38,998 nucleotides of DNA from PALSA-612 sp046729255 (GTDB lineage: Bacteria; Actinomycetota; Thermoleophilia; Gaiellales; Gaiellaceae). Below the pieces are notes generated by a model, which saw only the letters and a list, made by a program, of their open reading frames with translations, searched no databases and was not told the DNA's origin. Position 1 is the stretch's first letter. Every line of letters starts with the position of its first letter. Below are positions 32,397-38,998 of this stretch, one piece after another. Location of the stretch: positions 1 to 38,998 of the forward strand of contig JBKPGF010000087.1 in NCBI GenBank assembly GCA_046729255.1, written 5' to 3'. Position numbers and translations under genes: made by a program.

Positions 32397-33458
32397 TCAG
32401 GCGCTCGGCGGGTGGCTCGTTCCGGCGGCTGCCTCCACGCGAGACGGCTGCTCCAGCTCCTCACCTCCGACCCGGGCGCGGAACACGTGGTACGTCCACC
32501 CCTGGTAGAGGAGCACGAGCGGCACGAAGATGACGGCGACGATCGTCATCACCTTCAGCGTGTAGTGCGCGGACGATGCGCCATCGACGGTGAGGCTGTT
32601 CGCGAAGTCAGTGCTCGACACTATGACGCGCGGATAGAGGCTCGTGAAGAGCGTGGCCACGACGGCGACGACGCCGATTGCCGTCATCAGAAACGCCCAG
32701 CCACTGCGTCCCGCGAAGGCGAGCAGGAGCGCAATCGTGAGCGCGACGCCGCCGACGACCGCGGGCATGACGGGCGGAAACACGTCCTTGTCGTTGCGAT
32801 CGATGGCGACTGCGACCGTGGCGACGAGCGCCCCAACGGAGAGCATCATGCCTGGCAGGGCGAGCATCTGCGCTGCACGCCGGGCGCGAGCCAGGAGGTC
32901 GCCCACTGTCCTGAGCGTGAGGTACGTCGCTCCGTGAAATGCGAACAGCAGGACGACCGCGACGCCGACGAGCACGGTGTACCAGCTGAACAGGTCCCAG
33001 AAGTCGCCGGAGAAGTCGCCGTCCGAGTTGATTGGGACGCCGTAGACGAGGTTCGCGAGCCCTACGCCCCAGATGAGCGACGCACCGAAGCTGCCGACGG
33101 CGTTCGCCCAGAGCCACACGGCACGCCAGCGTGGGCTGTCGCTCTTCGCGCGCCACTCGAACGAGACGACCCGGACGATGAGGAAGAACAGGACGAGGAG
33201 CAGCGCGATGTAGAACCCGGAGAACATCGTCGCGTACCAGGCGGGAAACGCTGCGAACGTCGCTCCGCCCGCGACGACGAGCCACACCTCGTTACCGTCC
33301 CAGACGGGGCCGATTGTCTCGAACATGAGGCGACGCTCGCGCTCGTCACGGGGTAGGACCGGCAGCAGCATGCCGACGCCGAAGTCGAATCCCTCGAGCA
33401 GGAAGTAGCCGCTCCAGAGGACGGCGATCAAGACGAACCAGAGGGTCGGGAGGTCCAT
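32397..33458 (-). CDS. cydB: Cytochrome bd quinol oxidase subunit II
   Basis: 353 residues with about nine membrane helices. The N-terminus has LWFVLIAVLWSGYFLLEGFDFGVGMLLP, a CydB hallmark, followed by RRLMFETIGPVWDGNEVWLVVAGGATFAAFPAWYA. It pairs with CydA to reduce oxygen to water using quinol, without proton pumping. It overlaps cydA at its start codon (ATGA). Confidence 0.95.
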   Translation of the reverse strand: MDLPTLWFVLIAVLWSGYFLLEGFDFGVGMLLPVLPRDERERRLMFETIGPVWDGNEVWLVVAGGATFAAFPAWYATMFSGFYIALLLVLFFLIVRVVSFEWRAKSDSPRWRAVWLWANAVGSFGASLIWGVGLANLVYGVPINSDGDFSGDFWDLFSWYTVLVGVAVVLLFAFHGATYLTLRTVGDLLARARRAAQMLALPGMMLSVGALVATVAVAIDRNDKDVFPPVMPAVVGGVALTIALLLAFAGRSGWAFLMTAIGVVAVVATLFTSLYPRVIVSSTDFANSLTVDGASSAHYTLKVMTIVAVIFVPLVLLYQGWTYHVFRARVGGEELEQPSRVEAAAGTSHPPSA

Positions 33459-34846
33459 CAGTACGCCACCCTCGGCACCGGCTCGCCGCCCTCCTCACCC
33501 TCTGCCGTCGGGTCGACGCGGGCGTAGCGGCGCATCAGCCAGAAGTCGGCGAACAAGAGCGCCACATAGAGGCAGATGAAGACAGCGAGGCTGATCGCGA
33601 TCCACGTCGAGCTGACCGAGGGCGAGTTCGCGTCCGACGTCTTCAGCAGGTCCTGGACGATCCACGGCTGCCGTCCCACCTCGGTCAGGATCCAGCCGGC
33701 CGTCGCGGCGATGTACGGAAACACGATCGCGACGATCGCCGACCAGTGGAACCAGCGTGCCCGCTCGAGTTTGCGCCTCCAGTAGAGCCACGCCCCGACG
33801 GCGGCGACGATGAACATCAGCACGCCCACGTAGGCCATTGCCCGCATCGACCAGTAGGCAACCCGCACGTTCGGCATGTAATTCCCGGGGCCGAACTCGC
33901 GCCGTTCCTCTTCCTGCAACTGGTTGAGGCCCTGGACCTCGCCGTTGAACGAGCCGGTGGCCATGTACGAGAGGAGGTACGGGATGGTGATCGAGAATGT
34001 CGGCGTCGGGTCATTCGCCGTAAAGCCGCCGATCTGGAAGGCGGAAAAACCGCACGGCTGACACGTGTCCCACTGCGCCTCGGATGCGGCGATCTTCATA
34101 CCCTGCGCGCTCGTGACAGCTTCCCCGAAGCGGTTGCCAACGACAAGTTGCAGGAGCGTCACCGGCACCGCGACGATCAGCGCCAGCTTCGCCGCCTTTC
34201 GAAAGACGTCGACATTGCGGCCGCGCAAGAAGTGCCAGCAGCTCACACCCAGCATCACGATCGACCCGAAGATCAGACCGGCGAGGATCACGTGCAAATA
34301 GGCGCGTAACGCGAACCCGTTCGACAGCAGCGCCCACACGCTCGTCAGCTGCGCTTCGCCGTCGACGATCTCGTAGCCCACCGGGTGCTGCATCCAGGAG
34401 TTGGCGACGAGGATGAAGTAGGCCGAGAGCCATGTTCCGATGACGGCGACCCAGAGCACTGCAAGGTGGAGCCGAGGCGACAGCCGGTTCCAACCGAAGA
34501 TCCAGAGCCCGAGGAAGGTCGCTTCGAGGAAAAACGCAGCGAGACCCTCGATCGCAAGCGGTGCACCAAAGACGTTGCCGACGAACTTCGAGTACACGGA
34601 CCAGTTCATGCCGATCTCGAACTCCTGGACAAGCCCGGTGGCCACGCCGATGGCGAAGTTGATGAGGAAGAGCGTTCCGAAGAATCGTGTGAGGCGAAGC
34701 CATGCCTCCTCACCCGTCCGGTACCACATGGTCTGCATCACCGCCACGAGCGGCCCGAGTCCGAGCGTCAGCGGTACGAAGAGGAAGTGGTAGATCGATG
34801 TCGTCGCGAACTGCACACGTGCGAGATCGACGGTCGACGCCAGCAC
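33458..34846 (-). CDS. cydA: Cytochrome bd quinol oxidase subunit I
   Basis: 462 residues, about nine membrane helices, binds hemes b558, b595 and d. The N-terminal ARVQFATTSIYHFLFVPLTLG carries a heme-ligand His20; a later His in LRAYLHVILAG and the GRQPW motif after GWILTEV mark the heme b558/quinol region. The Q-loop is the short type. There is a CQPC pair just before FSAFQIGGF, in a region that usually lacks paired cysteines. GTG start with TAGGAT 9 nt upstream, inside the end of the epimerase gene, so the cyd genes can be expressed on their own; high-affinity respiration at low oxygen is the family role. Confidence 0.95.
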   Translation of the reverse strand: MLASTVDLARVQFATTSIYHFLFVPLTLGLGPLVAVMQTMWYRTGEEAWLRLTRFFGTLFLINFAIGVATGLVQEFEIGMNWSVYSKFVGNVFGAPLAIEGLAAFFLEATFLGLWIFGWNRLSPRLHLAVLWVAVIGTWLSAYFILVANSWMQHPVGYEIVDGEAQLTSVWALLSNGFALRAYLHVILAGLIFGSIVMLGVSCWHFLRGRNVDVFRKAAKLALIVAVPVTLLQLVVGNRFGEAVTSAQGMKIAASEAQWDTCQPCGFSAFQIGGFTANDPTPTFSITIPYLLSYMATGSFNGEVQGLNQLQEEERREFGPGNYMPNVRVAYWSMRAMAYVGVLMFIVAAVGAWLYWRRKLERARWFHWSAIVAIVFPYIAATAGWILTEVGRQPWIVQDLLKTSDANSPSVSSTWIAISLAVFICLYVALLFADFWLMRRYARVDPTAEGEEGGEPVPRVAY

Positions 34847-34855
34847 TACGGCAGG

Positions 34856-34861
34856 ATCCTA
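34856..34861 (-). promoter_or_regulatory. Leaderless -10 box (TAGGAT) for cydABDC
   Basis: TAGGAT followed by 9 nt and GTG 34846. The box overlaps the stop codon of the upstream epimerase gene. Confidence 0.55.
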
Positions 34862-35767
34862 CGAAGGCCCTTCTCCGACCGCAATTCGCGGATTGCCGAC
34901 TGCGCTGATGCCCCACGTGCTCGAGAACGATCGCCCCGGCTCGAGCACGATCACGTCCTCGCCTGTCTGGAACGCGTTCGGTGGGCAGGTCATCGGCTCG
35001 ACGGCGAGGCTCCGGCGGTCGACGTCGGGCAGCGGGTCGCCGGTGAAGAGCATCACGTACCGGTACCTCTCGTCGGACCAGAGCTTCACGACGTGCCCGT
35101 CGGGGTCCCGCAGCCGGACTCGCGCTCGCCCGTCCTCGTCGCGGACGAGGTCGGTGAAGCAGTGGTCGAGCACAGTCTCTGCGACGCGCGACGCCTGTCT
35201 GAAGTCGAACGCCGTTTCGTCGACCGCAATTCGCTCGGTGGGGATCCCGCGCTCGTCCGAATGCAGGACCGTTGCGGCCGGAACCGAGAGGATGGCGGTG
35301 TCGACCGTCGGCGTTCCGGCCGTGAGATACGGGTGGGCGCCGCACCCGTACGGACACGGCTCGGCGCCGAGGTTGGTGGCGGTCGTCGTCACCTCGAGCC
35401 CGTCGGGAACGAGCTCGTACTCGATGCGCAGCCCGAGCGTGAACGGATAGCCCGGCTGCCCGTCGAGCACGTGCTCCATGACGACGCGGCTCGCCTCCTG
35501 CTCGATCGCTCGCCAGGCGGCGTGACGCACGAGGCCGTGAATCGCGTTCCCGCGGGCCGGCTCCGTCAGCTCCAACTGATGCGAGTGCCCGTCGAACTCG
35601 TACGTGCCGTCCCGGATCCTGTTCGGCCACGGAATTAGCACCTGACCCCGCCCTGACGTCGCGGGCTGGTCGACCGGATAACCGTCGAGCACGTCCCGGC
35701 CATTCACGGAGTACGTGCGAAGGCCCCCGCCGATCTCGACGACGACCGCGCTCTGGTCGCCGAGCAC
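34859..35767 (-). CDS. Aldose 1-epimerase (mutarotase)-family protein
   Basis: 302 residues from GTG 35767. The homologous N-terminus seems to continue upstream (PSGEQWEI before VLGDQ), and the only in-frame start-like codon there is CTG 35800, 9 bp after the previous stop. Galactose-mutarotase fold: GRGQVLIPWPNRIRDG, NAIHGLVRHAAW (first catalytic His), GCGAHPYL (second His) and LAVEPMTCPPNAF (catalytic Glu). It interconverts alpha and beta anomers of aldoses; YihR-like and hexose-6-phosphate mutarotases are related. It lies between the GMC oxidoreductase and cydA, same strand, suggesting that it supplies an anomer to the oxidoreductase. Confidence 0.88.
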   Translation of the reverse strand: MLGDQSAVVVEIGGGLRTYSVNGRDVLDGYPVDQPATSGRGQVLIPWPNRIRDGTYEFDGHSHQLELTEPARGNAIHGLVRHAAWRAIEQEASRVVMEHVLDGQPGYPFTLGLRIEYELVPDGLEVTTTATNLGAEPCPYGCGAHPYLTAGTPTVDTAILSVPAATVLHSDERGIPTERIAVDETAFDFRQASRVAETVLDHCFTDLVRDEDGRARVRLRDPDGHVVKLWSDERYRYVMLFTGDPLPDVDRRSLAVEPMTCPPNAFQTGEDVIVLEPGRSFSSTWGISAVGNPRIAVGEGPS

Positions 35768-35809
35768 GATCTCCCACTGCTCGCCAGACGGCTGGCTCAG
35801 CGTGGGAAC

Positions 35810-37360
35810 CTACTTCATCCGCTCGAGCAGGTGATCGCCGACGCGCAGGGCGTTCGCCATCGCCGTCAGCGCCGGGTTGACCGCGCCGATGCTCGGGAAG
35901 AAGCTCGTATCGACGACGTAGAGGTTGTCGAGCTCGTGAGCCTTACAGTGCACGTCGAGGACGGACGTCTGCGGATCCGTCCCGAAGCGGCACGTCCCGG
36001 CCTGGTGCGCGCAGCCGGCGACCGGGATGTCGTTCTTCATGTACGTGAAGCGGTGGATGAGGTGCCCCGGGTTCATGTCGAGCTTCCCGAGGAGCGATTT
36101 CACCTGCTCGTAGAGCCGCTTCTTCGTTTCTGCGTTCGTCTCCTGATACGCGATCGTGAGCTTGCCGTCGCCGTCGACGGTGACGCGGTTCTCCGGGCGC
36201 GGGAGGTCCTCGGTCGAGAGCCAGAAGTCGATCGCGTGATTCGCCATGCGCTTGAGTGTCCACTCGGGGGCGAGCCTCGTCTCACGTGGCCGCTCGCCGC
36301 GGAACATCTCCGCCTGCGACTTGCCCACCATCTGGACGTTCCCGAGCGGGTACTCGAAGTCGTCGGTCCCGAAGTAGAAGTCGTTGAGGCCGAGCGTCTT
36401 CTGGTACGTGGTCGCATTCTCCTCACGTGACAGCGCGAGGACTGCGGTCGAGTCGTGGAACATGTAGTTGCGGCCGACCTGGTCGGAGCCGTTGGCGAGC
36501 CCGTGCGGGTGCTTGTCGTTCGCCGACTGCAGGAGCAGCTTCGCGCTGTTGGCCGCGCCACAGGAGACGACGACGACGTCCGCTGCGTAGCGCTCCTCCG
36601 AGCCGTTCCGGGTGACGACGACCTCGTTGACCACGGTGCCCTCGTCGTTCGTCACCAGCCGGGTCACCTGCGAGTTCGTCAAGAGCGCCACGTTGGAATG
36701 CTCGAGCGCCGGCCGCACGCCGAGCACCTCCGCGTCGGACTTTGCGTGGACGAGGCACGGGAAGCCGTCGCAGGTGCGGCAGCGGATGCACGTCGAGAAG
36801 GCCGGGTCTGTCTCGTCGAGCATGATCCCGCAGGGGGCGTGGAAAGGGTGGTGCCCCGCCGCGAGGAGGTCGTCCGCGACTTGCTGGATACGGGGCTCGT
36901 GAGAGACGGGGGGATGCGGATACGGGGCGCTGGCAGGGGGCTCGGTGGGATCCTCGCCGCGCGCGCCGTGGACCTCGTACATCCGCTCTGCCTGCGTGTA
37001 GTAGGGCTCGAACTCGTCGTACGGCCGAGGCCAGGCGGGAGAGATGCCGTCGTGATGGCGCAGCTCGCCGAAGTCCTCGGCTCGCAGGCGGTAGAGCGCG
37101 GCGCCGTAGAGCTTCGTCGCGCCGCCGACGAAGTAGTGCACCTGCGGCTGGAAGGCCTTGCCCTGGTGGTCGTACCAGGTGTCGGGCGACACGTAGCGGT
37201 TGTCGACGAACACCGATCCCGTCAGCCAGTTCTCGAGCTCGCGTGGCAGCCAGTCGCCACGCTCGAGCAGGAGGACACGCTTCCCCGAGGGGGCGAGATG
37301 GCGGGCGAGCGTGCCGCCGCCGGCCCCGGTGCCGATGATGATGACGTCATAGGTCTCCAT
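35810..37360 (-). CDS. GMC-family FAD-dependent oxidoreductase
   Basis: 516 residues. FAD ADP-binding motif IIIGTGAGGGTLARHLA at the N-terminus with the following LLERGDWLP, and the GMC C-terminal signature IGAVNPALTAMANALRVGDHLL with the active-site His/Asn (HQAGTCRFG upstream, NPALT). A cysteine cluster Cys191, Cys194, Cys197, Cys202 (CIRCRTCDGFPC) resembles iron-sulfur-binding segments of some membrane-linked sugar/alcohol GMC dehydrogenases; whether it holds a cluster is unknown. No signal peptide, so probably cytosolic. Substrate likely a sugar or polyol, from the neighbours zwf and the epimerase. It starts 12 bp after zwf. Confidence 0.9.
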   Translation of the reverse strand: METYDVIIIGTGAGGGTLARHLAPSGKRVLLLERGDWLPRELENWLTGSVFVDNRYVSPDTWYDHQGKAFQPQVHYFVGGATKLYGAALYRLRAEDFGELRHHDGISPAWPRPYDEFEPYYTQAERMYEVHGARGEDPTEPPASAPYPHPPVSHEPRIQQVADDLLAAGHHPFHAPCGIMLDETDPAFSTCIRCRTCDGFPCLVHAKSDAEVLGVRPALEHSNVALLTNSQVTRLVTNDEGTVVNEVVVTRNGSEERYAADVVVVSCGAANSAKLLLQSANDKHPHGLANGSDQVGRNYMFHDSTAVLALSREENATTYQKTLGLNDFYFGTDDFEYPLGNVQMVGKSQAEMFRGERPRETRLAPEWTLKRMANHAIDFWLSTEDLPRPENRVTVDGDGKLTIAYQETNAETKKRLYEQVKSLLGKLDMNPGHLIHRFTYMKNDIPVAGCAHQAGTCRFGTDPQTSVLDVHCKAHELDNLYVVDTSFFPSIGAVNPALTAMANALRVGDHLLERMK

Positions 37361-37372
37361 GCTGCCCCCTCA

Positions 37373-38776
37373 CTACTCGATCCAGGGCCCCTGCCAGCCC
37401 CCGTGGCCGCGGACGAGCTTGTCCGCCTCCTTTGGTCCCCACGTGCCGGGCTCGTAGGCGTCGACCGGCGGCGGTGAGTCCAGCAGCGGCTGGAAGACCC
37501 GCCACGCCTCTTCCACGCCGTCCTGTCGCGTGAAGCGCACGCTCTGACCGGTCATCGCCGCGTGGAGTAGCACCTCGTACGGGGTGGCACCCTCGCCGCC
37601 TTCCTCTCCGAACTCCATGTCGAGGGTAATGGGTTTCGGAACCGGGTCATTTCCGCGCTGGGCCTCGAGCCTGAACCTGATCCCCGTGGACGGATCGAGC
37701 TTCACCACGAGCTGATTCGGCTCCGGCGTTCGCGACGCGAACGCGGGGAACGCGAGCCGCGGGGGCTGCTTGAACACCAGCCGCAGCTCCGTCTGCGTCA
37801 CGGGCATCCGCTTGCCGTGCCGGATGAAGAAGGGAACACCGGACCAGCGCCAGTTGTCGATCTCCAGCCGCAGGGCGGTGTAGGTCTCCGTCGTGGAGCG
37901 TTCGGCGACGCCGTCGATGCCGAGGTACCCGTCGTACTGCCCGCGGACGTGGTGGGCGGGATCGGCATCGGCAACCCCGCGGAAGACAACGGCGATCGAG
38001 TCCTTGAAGGTCTCGGGGTTCGCTCCCGAAGGCGGTTCCATCGCCGCGGCGGCGAGCATCTGCATCAGGTGGTTGACGACGACGTCCCGCAGCGCGCCCA
38101 CCGGGTCGTAGAAGTGGCCGCGGTCTTCTACGCCGAAGTCCTCGACCATCGTGATCTGGACGCAGTCGACGTAGTTTCGGTTCCAGACCGGCTCGAGCAT
38201 CGCATTCGCGAAGCGGAGGTAGAGGATCTCCGAGAGACCCATCTTCCCGAGGTAGTGGTCGATGCGATAGATCTGCGACTCGTCGACGTACTCGTGGAGC
38301 TCGTCGGCGAGCGCACGCGCCGATTCGAGGTCGTGCCCGAACGGCTTCTCGACCACGACGCGTCCGGTCTTCGTGAGCCCTGCTTCCGTGAGCCCCTTGA
38401 CCGTGCTGCCGAACAGGAACGGCGGGATCTCGAGGTAGAAGACCGGCACCTCCGCACCCTTGATCGCCTCGGCGACCCGCTTGTACGTCGCCGGGTGCTG
38501 GAAGTCGCCGGACACGTAGGAGAGCCGTGCTTTGAAGCGGTCGAACACTTCCTGGTCGAGCTGCTCGCCCGTGCCCACGATCGAGTCGTGGGCGCGCTCG
38601 ATCAGCTGGTCGACCGTCCAGTCGTCGACGGCGACGCCGACGATCGGACAGTCGAGCAGACCCCGCGCCTCCAGCCGGTAGAGCGACCGGAAGGTCATCA
38701 CCTTTGCGAGATCGCCCGTGATGCCGAAGACGACGAGGACGTCGGCCGGGGCAGGCGCTTTGATCTCCGCCATCAT
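37373..38776 (-). CDS. zwf: Glucose-6-phosphate 1-dehydrogenase
   Basis: 467 residues from ATG 38776 (a second ATG follows at 38773). The open frame extends to the window edge, but the upstream residues are the shadow of the debranching-enzyme gene, whose stop overlaps this start (ATGA). NADP fold GITGDLAKVMTFRSLYRL, then EKPFGHDL, the active-site RIDHYLGK, and WNRNYVDCVQITMVEDFGVEDRG. After RIDHYLGK the usual Glu is Met (GKMGLSEI), a variant that also appears in an actinobacterial zwf branch. First enzyme of the oxidative pentose-phosphate pathway; pgl and gnd are at 24-25.6 kb. Confidence 0.95.
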   Translation of the reverse strand: MMAEIKAPAPADVLVVFGITGDLAKVMTFRSLYRLEARGLLDCPIVGVAVDDWTVDQLIERAHDSIVGTGEQLDQEVFDRFKARLSYVSGDFQHPATYKRVAEAIKGAEVPVFYLEIPPFLFGSTVKGLTEAGLTKTGRVVVEKPFGHDLESARALADELHEYVDESQIYRIDHYLGKMGLSEILYLRFANAMLEPVWNRNYVDCVQITMVEDFGVEDRGHFYDPVGALRDVVVNHLMQMLAAAAMEPPSGANPETFKDSIAVVFRGVADADPAHHVRGQYDGYLGIDGVAERSTTETYTALRLEIDNWRWSGVPFFIRHGKRMPVTQTELRLVFKQPPRLAFPAFASRTPEPNQLVVKLDPSTGIRFRLEAQRGNDPVPKPITLDMEFGEEGGEGATPYEVLLHAAMTGQSVRFTRQDGVEEAWRVFQPLLDSPPPVDAYEPGTWGPKEADKLVRGHGGWQGPWIE

Positions 38777-38998
38777 CTCCCCCTCTCTGTCGGGCCAACA
38801 TCGATTCGTCCTCGCCCGAAGGCGTCGAGCCGTCCCCAGCGCCCGGGAATGTCGAGCAGCTCGAGCTGGCCGATGTGCATCGGCAACGCCGGGTCGATGA
38901 CGAGGTTCTCGCCCTCCGGCTCGAGGCCGAGCATCGTCCGCAGCAGGAGCAGCGGCGCTCCGGTCGACCATGCCTGGGGGCTGCACGCCGTCGGGTAC
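38773..38998 (-). CDS. C-terminal end of a glycogen debranching enzyme (amylo-alpha-1,6-glucosidase family), partial
   Basis: Reading down from 38997, 74 codons encode YPTACSPQAWSTGAPLLLLR, then a second stretch MHIGQLELLDIPGRWGRLDAFGRG, then TGA at 38775-38773. This is the characteristic (alpha/alpha)6-barrel C-terminus of actinobacterial debranching enzymes related to amylo-alpha-1,6-glucosidase, in which PQAWS is conserved. The rest lies beyond the right edge. The overlap with zwf couples glycogen breakdown to glucose-6-phosphate oxidation. Confidence 0.8.
   Translation of the reverse strand, partial: YPTACSPQAWSTGAPLLLLRTMLGLEPEGENLVIDPALPMHIGQLELLDIPGRWGRLDAFGRGRIDVGPTERGR

Noticed and set aside
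34385..35638. 417-codon open frame antisense to cydA and the epimerase
   Set aside because: Spans two real genes on the other strand and shows no family features.

Overview
The window is high-GC DNA (roughly two-thirds G+C by eye), densely packed with short intergenic gaps and no tRNA, rRNA, IS element, phage module or CRISPR array that I can see. The gene set fits an actinomycete-type bacterium: a cydABDC operon, an actinobacterial-style G6PD, and many genes whose start codon sits 6-9 nt after a TANNNT box (a leaderless-mRNA signature). It most resembles the deep-branching class Thermoleophilia (Gaiellales/Solirubrobacterales). That placement is inferred from protein style, not from a marker gene.

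Layout. 1-7034: three secreted serine proteases in a row on + (one trypsin-like, partial; two large S8 subtilases), each followed by a very similar GC-rich hairpin. 7039-13644 (-): a small secreted protein, lipA, lipB, a GFA-type zinc protein, a VOC protein, and the E2, E1-beta and E1-alpha genes of a branched-chain-type 2-oxoacid dehydrogenase; LipA/LipB make the lipoyl cofactor that this E2 carries. 13664-17744 (+): small membrane, envelope and zinc-ribbon proteins, ending in a two-TM K+ channel. 17741-18466 (-): an MBL-fold hydrolase. 18504-22312 (+): a four-TM holin-like/phosphodiesterase fusion, a DUF7144 membrane protein and a CPA1 Na+/H+ antiporter. 22309-23843 (-): a broken voltage-sensor-type ion channel and a HAD phosphatase. 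23879-26366 (+): gnd, pgl, an FMN reductase and a mini zinc ribbon. 26347-27549 (-): a CPA2 antiporter. 27609-27698: a 5' stub of a class II glutamine amidotransferase. 27682-38998 (-): two membrane proteins, cydC, cydD, cydB, cydA, an aldose-1-epimerase-like protein, a GMC oxidoreductase, zwf and the 3' end of a glycogen debranching enzyme.

How it fits together. Glycogen debranching, G6PD, 6-phosphogluconolactonase and 6-phosphogluconate dehydrogenase form an oxidative pentose-phosphate route split over two loci. The zwf locus is collinear with a sugar-type GMC oxidoreductase, a mutarotase-like protein and cytochrome bd with its CydDC exporter, suggesting sugar oxidation linked to a high-affinity quinol oxidase. 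The middle of the window is rich in ion-handling membrane proteins.

The window is mostly ordinary core metabolism. The most unusual observations are the repeated TAGGNT leaderless-start architecture, a multi-hairpin intergenic element at 7585-7733, two gene relics, probable CTG starts, the protease cluster with matching leaders and terminators, and the holin-like/phosphodiesterase fusion. I do not see clear evidence for a new defence or mobile system.
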